DNA of 64,000 nt from Actinoplanes oblitus (GTDB taxonomy: Bacteria; Actinomycetota; Actinomycetes; Mycobacteriales; Micromonosporaceae): contig NZ_CP126980.1 of the NCBI RefSeq assembly GCF_030252345.1, positions 7,765,501-7,829,500 on the forward strand, given 5' to 3'. Position numbers and translations under genes: made by a program. Within the stretch, counting starts at the first letter, position 1, and each line of letters starts with the position of its first letter. The notes under the pieces were generated by a model, which saw only the letters and a program-made list of their open reading frames with translations, ran no database searches and was not told where the DNA came from. This document shows, in pieces, positions 48,161-61,335 of the stretch.

Positions 48161-49717
48161 TTGACATCGTTCATCGAGCTAGGCGTCCCCGCCGTTCTGT
48201 CCGGCGCCCTCGCCGAGCTCGGCATCACCACACCGTTCCCGATCCAGGCGGCCACGCTGCCTGACTCGCTCGCCGGCCGTGACCTGCTCGGCCGTGGGCG
48301 TACCGGATCCGGGAAGACGTACGCGTTCCTGCTGCCGGTGGTCACCCGCCTGGCCGCCGGCAAGACGCGTCCGAAAGCGGGCCGCCCGCGTGCGCTGATC
48401 CTGGCGCCCACCCGGGAGCTGGCCACTCAGATCGAGGCGAGCCTGCGTCCGCTGGCCGCCGCGATGGGCCTGAGCACCCTCACCGTCTTCGGCGGGGTCG
48501 GCGCGAACCCGCAGATCGCCGCGCTCCGCAAGGGCGTGGACGTGCTGGTCGCCTGCCCGGGACGGCTCGACGACCACATCCGTAACGGGCACGCCTCGCT
48601 GGACGCCGTCGAGATCACCGTGCTGGACGAGGCCGACCACATGGCCGACCTGGGCTTCCTGCCGGTGGTCCGGCGGCTGCTCGGGCAGACCCCGGCCGGC
48701 GGGCAGCGGCTGCTGTTCTCGGCGACCCTGGACAACGGCATCGACGTCCTGGTCAAGCAGTTCCTCCGGAAACCCGTCACGCACCACGTGGACGCGGCCG
48801 CCCAGGCGCCCGTCGAGATGGACCACCACGTGCTGCACGTCCAGCCGGACGACCGGTTCCCGGTGCTCGTCGAGCTGCTCGCGGCGCCCGGCCGGTCGGT
48901 GGTCTTCACCCGGACCAAGCGACGTGCCAAGGTGCTGACCCGGCAACTGATCGCGGCCGGGGTACCGGCCGTCGAGCTGCACGGCAACCTGGCGCAGAAC
49001 GCGCGGAACCGGAACCTGTCCGCGTTCGCCGACGGGAGCGCGGAGACGCTGGTGGCCACCGACATCGCCGCCCGCGGCATCCACGTGGACGACGTGACGC
49101 TGGTGGTGCACGCCGATCCGCCGGTGGAGCACAAGGCGTACCTGCACCGGTCCGGCCGGACGGCCCGCGCCGGCGCCCGCGGCACGGTGATCACGCTGAT
49201 GACCGACGACCAGCAGGCCGACGTGCGCGACCTGGCGCGCAAGGCGGGGATCCGGCCGGTGACCCGGCGGGCGCGCCCCGGCGACGCGCTGCTGGCCGAG
49301 CTGGCACCGGGCGAGCGGACCTTCGTCTCGCCGGCACCGGTGCAGCCCGCCTCACCGGCGCGGCCGGCCTCTCCCGAGTCGGCGGGGTCGTCCCGGCGGC
49401 GGCGGGGTGGTCGCGGCCCGTCCGGTGCCGGGGCCGCTCCGGCGGCGGGCCGTGGGGCCACGTCGACCGCTGGCCGTGGGGCCGCTCCGGCGGGTCGCGG
49501 GGCCACGTCGGTAGCGGATCGTGGGGCTGCTTCCGGCTCGGGTCGTGGGGCCGCTTCCGGCTCCGGGCGCGGGGCGGCGGACAAAGCCGGCTCGCCGACG
49601 CCACGGTCCGGGCAATCACGGACGAACCGCTCCGGTACGCCTCAGCCCCGTCCGTCCACGGGTGGTGGCGCGGCCGCCTTCTCGGCTCGCGCGGGCGGTC
49701 GCCGCGCCGGTCGCTGA
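48161..49717 (+). CDS. DEAD-box RNA helicase with RG-rich tail
   Basis: A 518-residue ATP-dependent RNA helicase. Q motif FPIQAATL (about 26), Walker A GRGRTGSGKT (44-53), PTREL (83-87), DEAD at 156-159 (VLDEADHM), SAT at 187-189, and motifs V/VI ATDIAARGIHV and HRSGRTARAG. The last ~130 residues are disordered with many RGA/SGRGAA repeats, which bind RNA in other DEAD proteins. The TTG start at 48161 (LTSFIELGVP) has GGAGA ten bases upstream; an ATG at 48113 is less likely. A perfect 12-bp terminator follows. Confidence 0.9.
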   Translation: MTSFIELGVPAVLSGALAELGITTPFPIQAATLPDSLAGRDLLGRGRTGSGKTYAFLLPVVTRLAAGKTRPKAGRPRALILAPTRELATQIEASLRPLAAAMGLSTLTVFGGVGANPQIAALRKGVDVLVACPGRLDDHIRNGHASLDAVEITVLDEADHMADLGFLPVVRRLLGQTPAGGQRLLFSATLDNGIDVLVKQFLRKPVTHHVDAAAQAPVEMDHHVLHVQPDDRFPVLVELLAAPGRSVVFTRTKRRAKVLTRQLIAAGVPAVELHGNLAQNARNRNLSAFADGSAETLVATDIAARGIHVDDVTLVVHADPPVEHKAYLHRSGRTARAGARGTVITLMTDDQQADVRDLARKAGIRPVTRRARPGDALLAELAPGERTFVSPAPVQPASPARPASPESAGSSRRRRGGRGPSGAGAAPAAGRGATSTAGRGAAPAGRGATSVADRGAASGSGRGAASGSGRGAADKAGSPTPRSGQSRTNRSGTPQPRPSTGGGAAAFSARAGGRRAGR

Positions 49718-49934
49718 CCCGTCGCGCCCCGTCCCACCCGGACGGGGCGCGAAACTGGGCAGCACCGGGCGCAACGCCACGCGTGGCCGGACCAGACCGG
49801 GCACTGGGCCGGGTGGACCACCACCTCCAGGGTGACCTGAACCGTCCGCTGGATCGGCCCCCGGCCGGCCCCGGACACCCCGCCGCCACCCGGTCCACCG
49901 CGCACCGGGCGACGAACCGGTACCCGTCACCCAC
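49642..49934 (-). pseudogene. Possible frameshifted cysteine-rich small gene
   Basis: One frame starts at GTG 49934 (with GGGAGCC upstream) and reads GDGYRFVARCAVDRVAAG; a different frame then reads QRTVQVTLEVVVHPAQCP and HAWRCARCC. Together they resemble a single small zinc-finger-like protein split by a one-base change in a G-rich run near 49870. The second frame runs through the terminator of the helicase gene, so the 3' part is uncertain. It may equally be chance in GC-rich DNA. Confidence 0.25.
49723..49751 (+). terminator. Perfect 12-bp hairpin after the DEAD-box gene
   Basis: CGCGCCCCGTCC (49723-49734), CACCC loop, GGACGGGGCGCG (49740-49751), six bases past the stop. Confidence 0.85.
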
Positions 49935-49984
49935 CGGCTCCCACGCATCGCCGGTGCGTCGCCGCGGGCGTACCGGAAAGCCGG

Positions 49985-50635
49985 TCAGGCCTGCGGGACG
50001 CGGACGGCGATCTCGTCGCCGAGCTTGAAGCCCGTGCTGAGCTCCAGCTCGTCGCCGGACCAGAAGCGGCCCGGGTCGTACCAGTTCGCCTTGCGGTTGC
50101 GCGGCAGCAGGCCCATGTCCTCATAGGTCACCGCGACGACCTCGGCGCAGTAGGCGCGTTCCAGGGTCGCCGGATCGCTGTCCGACGGCTTCCACGGGGG
50201 ACGGATCTGCGGGACTCGGCCGCGGACCCAGCGCCAGGCCAGCTGCGACGTGGAGGGGAACGGGGTGCCGTCCAGGCGAGCGACCGTCTTGAGGGCCTTG
50301 TCCTCCATCACCCGGGTGACGCCCGGGTCGAGTTGGCGCAGCCAGCCGCGCTGGCCGTACCGGCGGGCCCAGACGGTGACCGCGTCGCGCAGGTCGTGCA
50401 GCTGGACGCCGCGCTGGAAGGTGCCCGACCACAGGTCGGGCAACGACTTGCCCAGCTCGGCGTGCCACATCAACGGTGGCATGTCCTCGATCACCAGGGA
50501 CATCCCGACATGGTTCACCGGGCTGTTGGTGAGGGTCTGAATGGCACGATCCGGCCCGGAGCGCCCCCGGAAGATCCAGATGTCACCCGTACGCGTCAGG
50601 TCGATGGCCTCGTCGAGGCTGATGTCGGCAACCAC
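49985..50635 (-). CDS. Permuted NlpC/P60-like (YiiX/YebB-type) papain-fold protein
   Basis: A 216-residue protein without signal peptide. GDIWIFRGRSGPDRAIQTLTNSPVNHVGMSLV carries the histidine (about 42) of a permuted papain fold, and AYCAEVVAVTYEDMGL (about 166) the cysteine. These features fit the circularly permuted NlpC/P60 group, which includes amidases and lipid hydrolases. Quoted motifs here are joined from short pieces. The substrate is not known. GTG start. It is divergent from a 56-residue membrane protein gene. Confidence 0.75.
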   Translation of the reverse strand: MVADISLDEAIDLTRTGDIWIFRGRSGPDRAIQTLTNSPVNHVGMSLVIEDMPPLMWHAELGKSLPDLWSGTFQRGVQLHDLRDAVTVWARRYGQRGWLRQLDPGVTRVMEDKALKTVARLDGTPFPSTSQLAWRWVRGRVPQIRPPWKPSDSDPATLERAYCAEVVAVTYEDMGLLPRNRKANWYDPGRFWSGDELELSTGFKLGDEIAVRVPQA

Positions 50636-50652
50636 GTGTCTATTCTCAGCAG

Positions 50653-50823
50653 ATGCGGTGGTGGAAGATAGCGGGACTGGCGGGGCTGGCAGGAGTGGCG
50701 GCGACCGGGGCGGTGATCGCGCGGGCCGAGCGCAAGCGCCGGGCGTACTCCCCCGACGAGATCCGGGAGCGGCTGCACAAGCGGGTGGCCGAGGCCACCG
50801 CGCCCGCCGAGACCGCCGAGTGA
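50653..50823 (+). CDS. Small membrane-anchored protein (56 residues)
   Basis: Begins MRWWKIAGLAGLAGVAATGAV, a single N-terminal transmembrane helix with a W-W-K start, then IARAERKRRAY and a charged amphipathic helix SPDEIRERLHKRVAEA. Too short for usual gene-length cut-offs, but the frame has normal codon use and ends at a TGA five bases before the convergent App1 gene stop. Such single-span proteins with DEIRERLHxR-type tails are common in Micromonosporaceae; function unknown. Confidence 0.7.
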   Translation: MRWWKIAGLAGLAGVAATGAVIARAERKRRAYSPDEIRERLHKRVAEATAPAETAE

Positions 50824-50827
50824 CCCG

Positions 50828-51874
50828 TCATCGGGTGAGGTCCGTGTCGCGCAGCAGCGACCAGAGGCCGGCGCCGTCCGGGGCGGCGAACCACGTCTTG
50901 CCGCCGGACGGCACCGCCTCGGGCGTCTCGGTCGGCCCGGGGATGGCGCCGGCCAGCACCGCCTGGGTCGGCGAGAGCCGGCGGATCGCCACGGCCGCCA
51001 CGTTGTCCGGGTGCTCGCGGGCGAACTCGGAGTAGATCTCCTGGTCGTGCTGGCCGTCGTCGCCCACCAGCAGCCACTTGATCTCCGGGAACTCGCCGGC
51101 CAGCCGGCGCAGCGTGTTGCGCTTGTGCTCCTGGCCGCTGCGGAACCAGCGGTCCGGGGTCGGTCCCCAGTCGGTGAGCAGGATCGGGCCGGCCGGGTAG
51201 AGATGCCGGCTGAGGAAGCGGGTCAGGGTGGGCGCCACGTTCCACGCGCCGGTGGAGAGGTAGATCACCGGGGTGCCCGGGTTCGCGTTGACCAGGCGCT
51301 CGTAAAGGACCGCCATGCCGGGGACGGCCATCCGGGCGTGCTCGTCCAGCACGAACGTGTTCCACGCGGCGAGCATCGGCCGGGGCAGCGCGGTGACCAT
51401 CACGGTGTCGTCGATGTCGGAGATCACGCCGAACCGGACAGCCGGATCGATCACCCGGATCGGGGCGTCGGCCGGGGCCGCGCCCTCGCAGTGCAGCCGG
51501 ACGGTGGCCCAGCCCGGCTCGAGGTCGCCCTTGACCCGGCAGTCGACATAACCGCTGCGGTCGGTGCGGGTCTCGGTGACGCTGCCGCCGACCTCGACGC
51601 GCACCACGGCGCCGCTCACCGGCGTGGTGGTGAAGCTGCGCCAGCCGCGCACCTTCTCCCGCTTCTTCCGAGCCGGGCGGGGCCTGGACAGCAACACCCG
51701 GCCCATCACCCGGGCCCAGCCGGGTGCGCCGTAACCGGTGTAGGCCGTGATGTACGGCTTCCAGCCCCGGTTGCGCAGGTTGCGCTCGATGATCTCGTGC
51801 ACGGCGTCCTCGACCAGGGCCGCCCGGTGCATCCGGACCGCCTGGGCCTGCTCCGCCGGTGTGACCGCCACCAT
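50828..51874 (-). CDS. App1-domain (DUF2183) phosphatidate phosphatase-like protein
   Basis: A 348-residue protein. The App1 domain has the HAD-like DxDxT motif in FGVISDIDDTVMVT (about 157-168), YLSTGAWNVAPTLTRFL, and HKRNTLRRL and LLVGDDGQHDQEIY (quoted in parts). Fungal App1 is a Mg2+-dependent phosphatidate phosphatase; bacterial members are uncharacterised. The N-terminal part has a beta-rich region with VEVGGSVTETRTDRSGYVD. ATG 51874 is provisional: GAGGAGGAG lies directly against it and a GTG codon follows. Confidence 0.82.
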   Translation of the reverse strand: MVAVTPAEQAQAVRMHRAALVEDAVHEIIERNLRNRGWKPYITAYTGYGAPGWARVMGRVLLSRPRPARKKREKVRGWRSFTTTPVSGAVVRVEVGGSVTETRTDRSGYVDCRVKGDLEPGWATVRLHCEGAAPADAPIRVIDPAVRFGVISDIDDTVMVTALPRPMLAAWNTFVLDEHARMAVPGMAVLYERLVNANPGTPVIYLSTGAWNVAPTLTRFLSRHLYPAGPILLTDWGPTPDRWFRSGQEHKRNTLRRLAGEFPEIKWLLVGDDGQHDQEIYSEFAREHPDNVAAVAIRRLSPTQAVLAGAIPGPTETPEAVPSGGKTWFAAPDGAGLWSLLRDTDLTR

Positions 51875-52043
51875 CTCCTCCTCGCCGTCCGGCCGCTCGG
51901 TCCGACGAGCCGTGCCCACCGGAGGCGGTCACGGCAAGTCGGCCGTGCCCGCCGGACGCGGCCACGTCAAGCCGCCCCGCCGTGGCAACGTTACCGGGCC
52001 GCTGTTACCGGCCGCTTGTGAACAAACGGCTCCAGGATGGACG

Positions 52044-52739
52044 TCACGCCGCCGCCGGGAATTCGGCGGTCGTCCATTGCTCGGCCCACCACTGCTGGTC
52101 GGCCGGCTCCGGGACGTCCACCCGCAGCGGCGCCTCCATCGCCTCGGTGCGCAGCGCCCGCAACGCCTCGGCGGCCGCCTCGGCGCCGCGCCAGGCCGAC
52201 CGCTCCTTCTCCACCGCCGCGTAGTAGTCGGCCAGCCGGTGCGCGCGGACCGCCTGGGCCAGCACCGACTCCTGCTGGACCGGGTGCAGCCGGGGATTCC
52301 AGCCGCGATGCGCCAGGACGTCGTTGAGCTGGTCCATCGACAGCTCCTGGGCACGGCATCGAGCGGTGGCGGCGCGGTGCAGGTAGCGCTGCCGGTCGAC
52401 GTTCTCGCCCGGCTTGCGCCGGCGGCTCAGCAACGGGTAGGCGCCGGCGGCGGCGATCCGCTTGGCGTCCCGATCGGCTTTCTCGTACGCGGTCCAGGCC
52501 GCCTCCACCGCCGCCTGCGCCGCCTCCCACTCGGCGCGCCGGCGCTCCGCCGTCCCGGCGGCCCGCCCGGCGGCGATGGTCACCTCCTCGGCGTACCGCT
52601 CGCGCTCGGTGGCGGCCGGGGTCAACTCGGTGAGAATCCGGGGCACCGAGACGGTGGCCGCGGCGACGGCGAGGAGCAGCACGATGATCAGCCAGATACC
52701 GACGGCTTGCGGGATGGAGCTCAGGAATGCGGAATCCAC
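52044..52739 (-). CDS. Membrane-anchored coiled-coil protein, uncharacterised
   Basis: A 231-residue protein with one N-terminal transmembrane helix (VGIWLIIVLLLAVAAATV, about 13-30) followed by alpha-helical, charged sequence with a predicted coiled coil (about 45-100: AGRAAGTAERRRAEWEAAQAA and on). The C-terminal part is again helical and ends WWAEQWTTAEFPAAA. No family recognised. It could tether another protein to the membrane. It lies between the App1 gene and another anchored protein, all on the reverse strand. Confidence 0.7.
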   Translation of the reverse strand: MDSAFLSSIPQAVGIWLIIVLLLAVAAATVSVPRILTELTPAATERERYAEEVTIAAGRAAGTAERRRAEWEAAQAAVEAAWTAYEKADRDAKRIAAAGAYPLLSRRRKPGENVDRQRYLHRAATARCRAQELSMDQLNDVLAHRGWNPRLHPVQQESVLAQAVRAHRLADYYAAVEKERSAWRGAEAAAEALRALRTEAMEAPLRVDVPEPADQQWWAEQWTTAEFPAAA

Positions 52740-52835
52740 GGAACACCCCCAGTTGAGCGGAACGACGAATCGACAGGCCGGCTTACACGGTTGATCCGGG
52801 ACGGGCCATGGGCGGCGCGTCCGGCGGCGGAATCG

Positions 52836-53153
52836 TCAGCGGGCCGGTGGTGCGCGCGGGTCGCCGGTGACCGGGACGAGCCCGACCGGCGGGGTCACCG
52901 GCTTTCCGATCGGCTGCGGGGCCGGCTCCGGCGTGGCCGGGGTCTCCTCCCGGGCCTGCTGGGCGGCTTGCTCCTCGGCCGGCGCGACGGTGGCAACCGC
53001 GGCCACCCGCTGGATCGGTTCAGCGGCCGGGGCCGGGGCGGTGGCGGGCAGGCGCAGGGTGACGGCCAGGGCCAGCAGGGCGAGGCCGGTGAGGAACCGC
53101 AGCAGCCGGCGACCATCCCACGGTCGGTTCGCCTCTTGCGCCACAGCGGTCAC
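52836..53153 (-). CDS. Small Pro/Ala-rich anchored protein
   Basis: A 105-residue protein: basic head, a single transmembrane helix (LLRFLTGLALLALAVTLRL, about 17-35), then a disordered Pro/Ala/Glu-rich tail. GTG start. It has no domain. It may be a small membrane protein exposing a flexible tail; confidence is limited because low complexity permits chance frames. It precedes the coiled-coil gene on the same strand by 96 bp. Confidence 0.5.
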   Translation of the reverse strand: MTAVAQEANRPWDGRRLLRFLTGLALLALAVTLRLPATAPAPAAEPIQRVAAVATVAPAEEQAAQQAREETPATPEPAPQPIGKPVTPPVGLVPVTGDPRAPPAR

Positions 53154-53248
53154 AGGATCAACCTACCGGCGCGGACGGCAACGCGCACCGGTGCTTCCGG
53201 ACACGGCCACCGGATGGTGGTCACCTCCCGTCACCCGGGCGAGGGACG

Positions 53249-54112
53249 ATGTTCTCCATGGACCTCGAGGTGGTGGAGCAGGTGGCCCGGCTGGACGGCT
53301 GGCTGGGCGAGGGCGGCGTGGTGGTGCTCAGCGGGGCGGGCCTGTCCACCGACTCCGGCATCCCGGACTACCGCGGCCCGTCCGGCTCGGCCCGGCGCAA
53401 CACCCCGATGACGTACCAGACCTTCACCGGCGATCCGCTGGCCCGGCGGCGCTACTGGGCGCGCAGCCACCTCGGCTGGCGGACCATCGGTCTGGCCCGG
53501 CCCAACGACGGGCACCGGGCGGTGGCCCGCTGGCAGCGGGCCGGGCTGCTGCACGGGGTGATCACGCAGAATGTGGACGGCCTGCACCAGGCGGCCGGCG
53601 CGCGGGACGTGGTCGAGTTGCACGGCAACCTGGCCCGGGTCGTCTGCCTGGCGTGCGGCGCGCTGAGCTCGCGTTCGGCACTGGAGAGCCGGCTGACGGC
53701 GGCGAACCCGCACTTCACCGCGGCCGCCGCGGCGGTGAACGCGGACGGCGACGTGGAGCTGGCCGAGTCGGAGCTGGACGGGTTCACCGTCGTCGACTGC
53801 CTGGACTGCGGCGGGCTGCTCAAGCCGGACGTGGTCTATTTCGGCGAGACGGTGCCGGCCGGCCGGGTGTCCCGGGCGTTCGAGCTGGTCGCCGGGGCGC
53901 GCACGCTGCTGGTCCTGGGTTCCTCGCTGACCGTGATGTCCGGGCGCCGGTTCGTGCTGCGCGCGGTGAAGCAGGGCGTCCGGGTGGCGATCGTCAACCG
54001 CGGCGTCACCCGCGGTGAGCCCTATGCCGATCTGATGATCGACGCGCCCCTCGGGGTGATCCTCCCGAATCTGGCCTCCGGGACCGATACATACCGATTG
54101 TTGCCGCAGTAA
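53249..54112 (+). CDS. Sir2-family NAD-dependent protein deacylase (sirtuin)
   Basis: A 287-residue sirtuin. GAGLSTDSGIPDYRG (NAD loop, about 29-43), TQNVDGLH (106-113), catalytic histidine in ELHGNL (His125), zinc cysteines C133xxC136 and C184xxC187, and GSSLTV. Cytosolic. It removes acyl groups from protein lysines and regulates metabolic enzymes such as acetyl-CoA synthetase. Start ATG 53249 after GAGGGACG; ATG 53258 is an alternative. Three operator-like sites of the next gene begin right after its stop. Confidence 0.93.
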   Translation: MFSMDLEVVEQVARLDGWLGEGGVVVLSGAGLSTDSGIPDYRGPSGSARRNTPMTYQTFTGDPLARRRYWARSHLGWRTIGLARPNDGHRAVARWQRAGLLHGVITQNVDGLHQAAGARDVVELHGNLARVVCLACGALSSRSALESRLTAANPHFTAAAAAVNADGDVELAESELDGFTVVDCLDCGGLLKPDVVYFGETVPAGRVSRAFELVAGARTLLVLGSSLTVMSGRRFVLRAVKQGVRVAIVNRGVTRGEPYADLMIDAPLGVILPNLASGTDTYRLLPQ

Positions 54113-54114
54113 AC

Positions 54115-54224
54115 GAAACCGGTTCCGGCTGGTTATCGGACCGAAACCTAAATAGATCTCGCGGGCATTGACGTGACTGCCCTCACTGCGGTTGACTGCC
54201 GAAACCGGTCCCGAAACCGGTTCC
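54115..54224. promoter_or_regulatory. LacI-type operators upstream of the sugar-uptake regulator
   Basis: GAAACCGGTTCC at 54115-54126 and 54213-54224, with the variant GAAACCGGTCCC directly adjoining at 54201-54212. Each contains the palindrome AACCGGTT or part of it. They flank a 70-bp region with TTGACG and AT-rich TAAATAGAT, probably the promoter. LacI-family proteins bind such symmetric sites with a central CG. Confidence 0.6.
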
Positions 54225-54267
54225 GAACCCCGGAGCAACCAGCCGGACACAATAACTCGGAGGAGCT

Positions 54268-55272
54268 GTGCCGATCACCATCGCCGACGTGGCGGCTCGG
54301 GCCAAGGTCAGTAAGACGACCGTGTCCCGGGTTCTCAACGGCAAGGGTGAGCTGGACGAGTCGACGGCGGCGCGGGTCCGCGCGGTGATCGACGAGCTCG
54401 GCTACGTTCCCAGCGCCCGCGCGGTGAACCTGGCCCGCGGCCGCACGCGGGTGGTCGGCATGCTGGTGCCCTCGCTGACCTGGCCCTGGATGGGCGAGGT
54501 GCTGCAGGGTGCGGTGGACGTGCTGGAGGCCGAGGAGTACGGCCTGCTCCTGTTCACCTGCAACCGCGGTGACGACTCGATGCGGCAGTTCGCCGCCCAG
54601 GTCGCCGCCAAGTCGTTCGACGGCCTGCTGGTGATCGAGCCGGAGGGCACCCTCGACTACATCAAGACCCTGCACCACCGGGGCCTGCCGATGGTGCTGA
54701 TCGACGACCGGGACCAGCTGTCCGGCGAGCAGATCCCGACCGTCGGCACCACCAACCACAGCGGTGCGGCCGACGCGGCCCGGCACCTGCTGGAGATCGG
54801 GCGCCACAAACCGCTCGTGATCACCGGGCCGTCCCGGTTCGGCTGCACCGTTCAGCGCACCGACGGCTTCACCTCGGTCTTCGCCGAGGCGGGCCATCCG
54901 ATCCCGGCCGAGCACGTGGTGCTCGGCGACTTCACCCGCGCCGCCGGCGTCGAGGGCGTACGGGAGGCGATCGCCGCCGGACGCGACTTCGACGCCGTCT
55001 TCTGTCACAACGACCTCTGCGCCTTCGGCGCCGTGCAGGCCATCCTGGACAGCGGCCGGCGGGTGCCGGAGGACGTCGCGGTGGTCGGCTTCGACGACAT
55101 CCCGATGGCCGGTCACCACCAGCCGCCGTTGTCCACTGTGCACCAGCCGATGCGGGAGATGGGCGAGGCCGCGGCCCGCACCCTGCTCGCGCACTTCGAC
55201 GGCACCCCGCTCCCGAACCGGCCGACGGTGATCCCGGCGACGTTCACCGTGCGTGCCTCCACCCAGGCGTAG
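54268..55272 (+). CDS. LacI family transcriptional regulator
   Basis: A 334-residue LacI protein. The helix-turn-helix [24 protein letters not shown] (about 4-27 in parts) and hinge helix [12 protein letters not shown] are standard; the C-terminal periplasmic-binding-like domain ends with [22 protein letters not shown]. It heads the sugar locus. The ligand is inferred to be a beta-glucoside or its product because the transporter and a GH1 glucosidase follow. GTG start after GGAGGAGCT. Autoregulation through the adjoining operators is likely. Confidence 0.9.
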   Translation: MPITIADVAARAKVSKTTVSRVLNGKGELDESTAARVRAVIDELGYVPSARAVNLARGRTRVVGMLVPSLTWPWMGEVLQGAVDVLEAEEYGLLLFTCNRGDDSMRQFAAQVAAKSFDGLLVIEPEGTLDYIKTLHHRGLPMVLIDDRDQLSGEQIPTVGTTNHSGAADAARHLLEIGRHKPLVITGPSRFGCTVQRTDGFTSVFAEAGHPIPAEHVVLGDFTRAAGVEGVREAIAAGRDFDAVFCHNDLCAFGAVQAILDSGRRVPEDVAVVGFDDIPMAGHHQPPLSTVHQPMREMGEAAARTLLAHFDGTPLPNRPTVIPATFTVRASTQA

Positions 55273-55463
55273 ACCAGACGAAAGCCGGGCTCGGACCACG
55301 AGAGCCAGGCACCGACCAGAACCTGAAGGACACCGTTCGACCGGCCACCGGGCCGGCCGGGCACCCTGGCGCACCTCGGGGCCGGCAGCCGCCGGTCACG
55401 CGATGCCGCACGCCTCCGGGCACCCCTCTCACCCGAAAAATCGCTATCCGAGGAGATTCTCCG

Positions 55464-57149
<1,686 letters not shown>

Positions 57150-57158
57150 TCGCCTGAC

Positions 57159-57190
57159 ACGGGCGCCCCGGTCCTCGCCGGGGCGCCCGT
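57159..57190 (+). terminator. Attenuating hairpin after the binding-protein gene
   Basis: ACGGGCGCCCCGG (57159-57171), TCCTCG, CCGGGGCGCCCGT (57178-57190), perfect 13-bp stem within the operon. Confidence 0.8.
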
Positions 57191-57224
57191 CTTCCCTGCT
57201 CGCTGCTGGAAAAAGGACACCGGC

Positions 57225-58280
57225 ATGACGTCGATCCCCGACGCGAAAGCGCCGGCCGGCGAGGTGGTGCTTGAGGCGATCGGCCTGACCAAGCACTTCC
57301 CCGTCCGCCGGAAGCTGCGCGACCTCTTCTCCAACCGGAAGGACGTGGTTCACGCCGTCGATGACGTGCACCTGGTCCTTCGCCGCGGCAAGGTGGTGGC
57401 CCTGGTCGGCGAGTCCGGCTCGGGCAAGAGCACCATCGCCCGGCTGCTCGCCCAGCTGTATCCCCGCACCGGCGGGGACATCCAGCTGCACGGCGAGACG
57501 ACCAAGGTCAAGGGAGGCTCGGCGTTCCGCCGGTACTGCTCCCAGGTCCAGATGATCTTCCAGGACCCGTTCGCGTCGCTGAACCCCACGCACACCATCA
57601 GGTACCACCTGACCCGATCGCTGAAGATCCACGGCAACGCCGGGACCACCGAGGCCGACCTCGAGCAGGCGCTGCGCGACCTGCTGCAACAGGTCCAGCT
57701 GACCCCGCCGGAGCGGTACCTGGACAAGTTCCCGCACGAGCTCTCCGGCGGCCAGCGGCAGCGGGTGGCGATCGCCCGGGCGCTCGGCGCGCAGCCGGAG
57801 GCGCTGCTCGCCGACGAGCCGGTGTCCATGCTGGACGTGTCGATCCGGCTCGGCGTGCTGAACCTGCTGCGCGACCTGCGCGACCGGCTGGACCTGGCGA
57901 TCCTCTACATCACCCACGACATCGCGTCGGCACGGTACTTCGCGGACGAGACGATGGTCATGTACGCCGGCCGGATGGTGGAGGGCGGCGACAGCGAGAC
58001 GCTGACCCAGTCGCCGGCTCACCCGTACACCAGGCTCCTGATCGATTCCGCGCCGGACCCGGACCGGCTCGCGGGCGCGGCCGATGCCGGCGGCGCGGAC
58101 GCCGGGAACGGCGAGCCGCCGAGCCTGATCCACCCGCCCACCGGCTGCCGGTTCCACCCGCGCTGCCCGGTCGCGATGGAGCGCTGCCGCACCGAGCTGC
58201 CGGTGCCCCTGGAGATCGGCGACGCGCCCGGTCACTGGGCCGCCTGCTGGCTGTACGACCGCGAAGAGGTGGCCAAGTGA
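57225..58280 (+). CDS. Opp-type ABC transporter ATPase (OppF/DppF-like)
   Basis: A 351-residue ATPase. Walker [10 protein letters not shown] (about 64-72), Q loop [10 protein letters not shown], signature [15 protein letters not shown] (about 176-190), Walker [13 protein letters not shown] and the family C-terminal cysteine motif [15 protein letters not shown]. It energises uptake with the second ATPase at 60355. ADEP instead of the usual CDEP/VDEP is harmless. Its stop overlaps the permease ATG (ATGA). Confidence 0.92.
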   Translation: MTSIPDAKAPAGEVVLEAIGLTKHFPVRRKLRDLFSNRKDVVHAVDDVHLVLRRGKVVALVGESGSGKSTIARLLAQLYPRTGGDIQLHGETTKVKGGSAFRRYCSQVQMIFQDPFASLNPTHTIRYHLTRSLKIHGNAGTTEADLEQALRDLLQQVQLTPPERYLDKFPHELSGGQRQRVAIARALGAQPEALLADEPVSMLDVSIRLGVLNLLRDLRDRLDLAILYITHDIASARYFADETMVMYAGRMVEGGDSETLTQSPAHPYTRLLIDSAPDPDRLAGAADAGGADAGNGEPPSLIHPPTGCRFHPRCPVAMERCRTELPVPLEIGDAPGHWAACWLYDREEVAK

Positions 58281-59257
58281 AGTACCTGCTCCAGCGGATC
58301 GCCTTCTACCTGTTCACCGCGTGGGCCGCGATCACCCTGAACTTCTTCATCCCGCGTCTGGTCCCCGGCGATCCGGTGCAGTCGCTGATCACCAAGTACC
58401 AGGGTCAGATCAGCAGCCAGGCGGTCGACTCGCTGTACGTCCTGTTCGGACTCGACAAGAACAAGAGCCTCTGGCAGGAGTACCTGGACTACTGGGGCCA
58501 GCTGTTCCACGGCGACCTGGGCCTGTCGTTCACCTTCTTCCCGACGCCGGTCTCCGAGATCCTCACCAAGAGCCTGCCGTGGACCCTGCTGCTGGTCGGC
58601 ATCACCACGATCATCAGCTTCTTCCTCGGCACCGGGCTGGGCGTGCTGGCCGGCTGGCGGCGCGGCTCCTGGGCCGACGGCCTGCTGCCGGTCACCACGT
58701 TCCTCTCCTCGGTGCCCTACTTCTGGCTCGGCATCATCGCGATCTACCTGCTCACCGGCCCGGACAGCTTCTTCCCGTCGTCCGGCGGCTTCGACAACGG
58801 CCTGGTGCCGGCGTTCGACCAGTACTTCATCCCGAGCGCGATCCGGCACAGCCTGCTGCCCGCGCTGACCATCCTGATCTCCTCGGTCAGCGGCTGGATC
58901 CTCAGCATGCGCAACATGATGGTGACAGTGTCCAGTGAGGACTACATCACCGTCGCGCACGCCAAGGGACTCTCCGACCGCCGGGTGGCGATGAGTTACG
59001 CGGCGCGCAACGCGCTGCTGCCGAACGTCTCCGGTTTCGCGCTCTCGCTCGGCTTCATCGTCGGCGGCACGCTGCTCGTGGAGATCGTCTTCTCCTACCC
59101 GGGCATCGGCTTCCAGCTCTTCCAGGCGCTGGGCGCCCAGGACTACCCGCTGATGCAGGGCATCTTCCTGATCATCACGATCTCGGTGCTGGTCGCGAAC
59201 CTGCTCGCCGACGTGGCCTACCTGTTCCTCGACCCGCGCACCCGCAAGGAGGGCTGA
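58277..59257 (+). CDS. Opp-type ABC transporter permease (DppB-like)
   Basis: A 326-residue membrane protein with six helices. It starts [24 protein letters not shown], characteristic of OppB/DppB; the EAA loop is [22 protein letters not shown] (in parts, about 215-240). It forms the channel with the permease at 59324. It overlaps the ATPase gene at its start and is followed by a 22-codon open frame. Confidence 0.92.
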   Translation: MKYLLQRIAFYLFTAWAAITLNFFIPRLVPGDPVQSLITKYQGQISSQAVDSLYVLFGLDKNKSLWQEYLDYWGQLFHGDLGLSFTFFPTPVSEILTKSLPWTLLLVGITTIISFFLGTGLGVLAGWRRGSWADGLLPVTTFLSSVPYFWLGIIAIYLLTGPDSFFPSSGGFDNGLVPAFDQYFIPSAIRHSLLPALTILISSVSGWILSMRNMMVTVSSEDYITVAHAKGLSDRRVAMSYAARNALLPNVSGFALSLGFIVGGTLLVEIVFSYPGIGFQLFQALGAQDYPLMQGIFLIITISVLVANLLADVAYLFLDPRTRKEG

Positions 59258-59258
59258 G

Positions 59259-59323
59259 ATGACGATTCTTATCCACCGAGGTGGGCGGTCCATCTCCAGC
59301 CGGGTATCCCGGAGGACCGCGCG

Positions 59324-59327
<4 letters not shown>
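59259..59327 (+). CDS. 22-codon leader frame coupled to second permease
   Basis: ATG 59259, three bases past the DppB-like stop, with AAGGAGGG seven bases before it, opens a frame MTILIHRGGRSISSRVSRRT-A-R that ends with TGA at 59325-59327. This TGA overlaps the GTG of the next permease (GTGA). The strong ribosome binding site and the coupling suggest the small frame is translated and helps re-initiation on the permease. The peptide itself looks basic and meaningless. Confidence 0.4.
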
Positions 59328-61332
<2,005 letters not shown>

Positions 61333-61335
61333 GCA

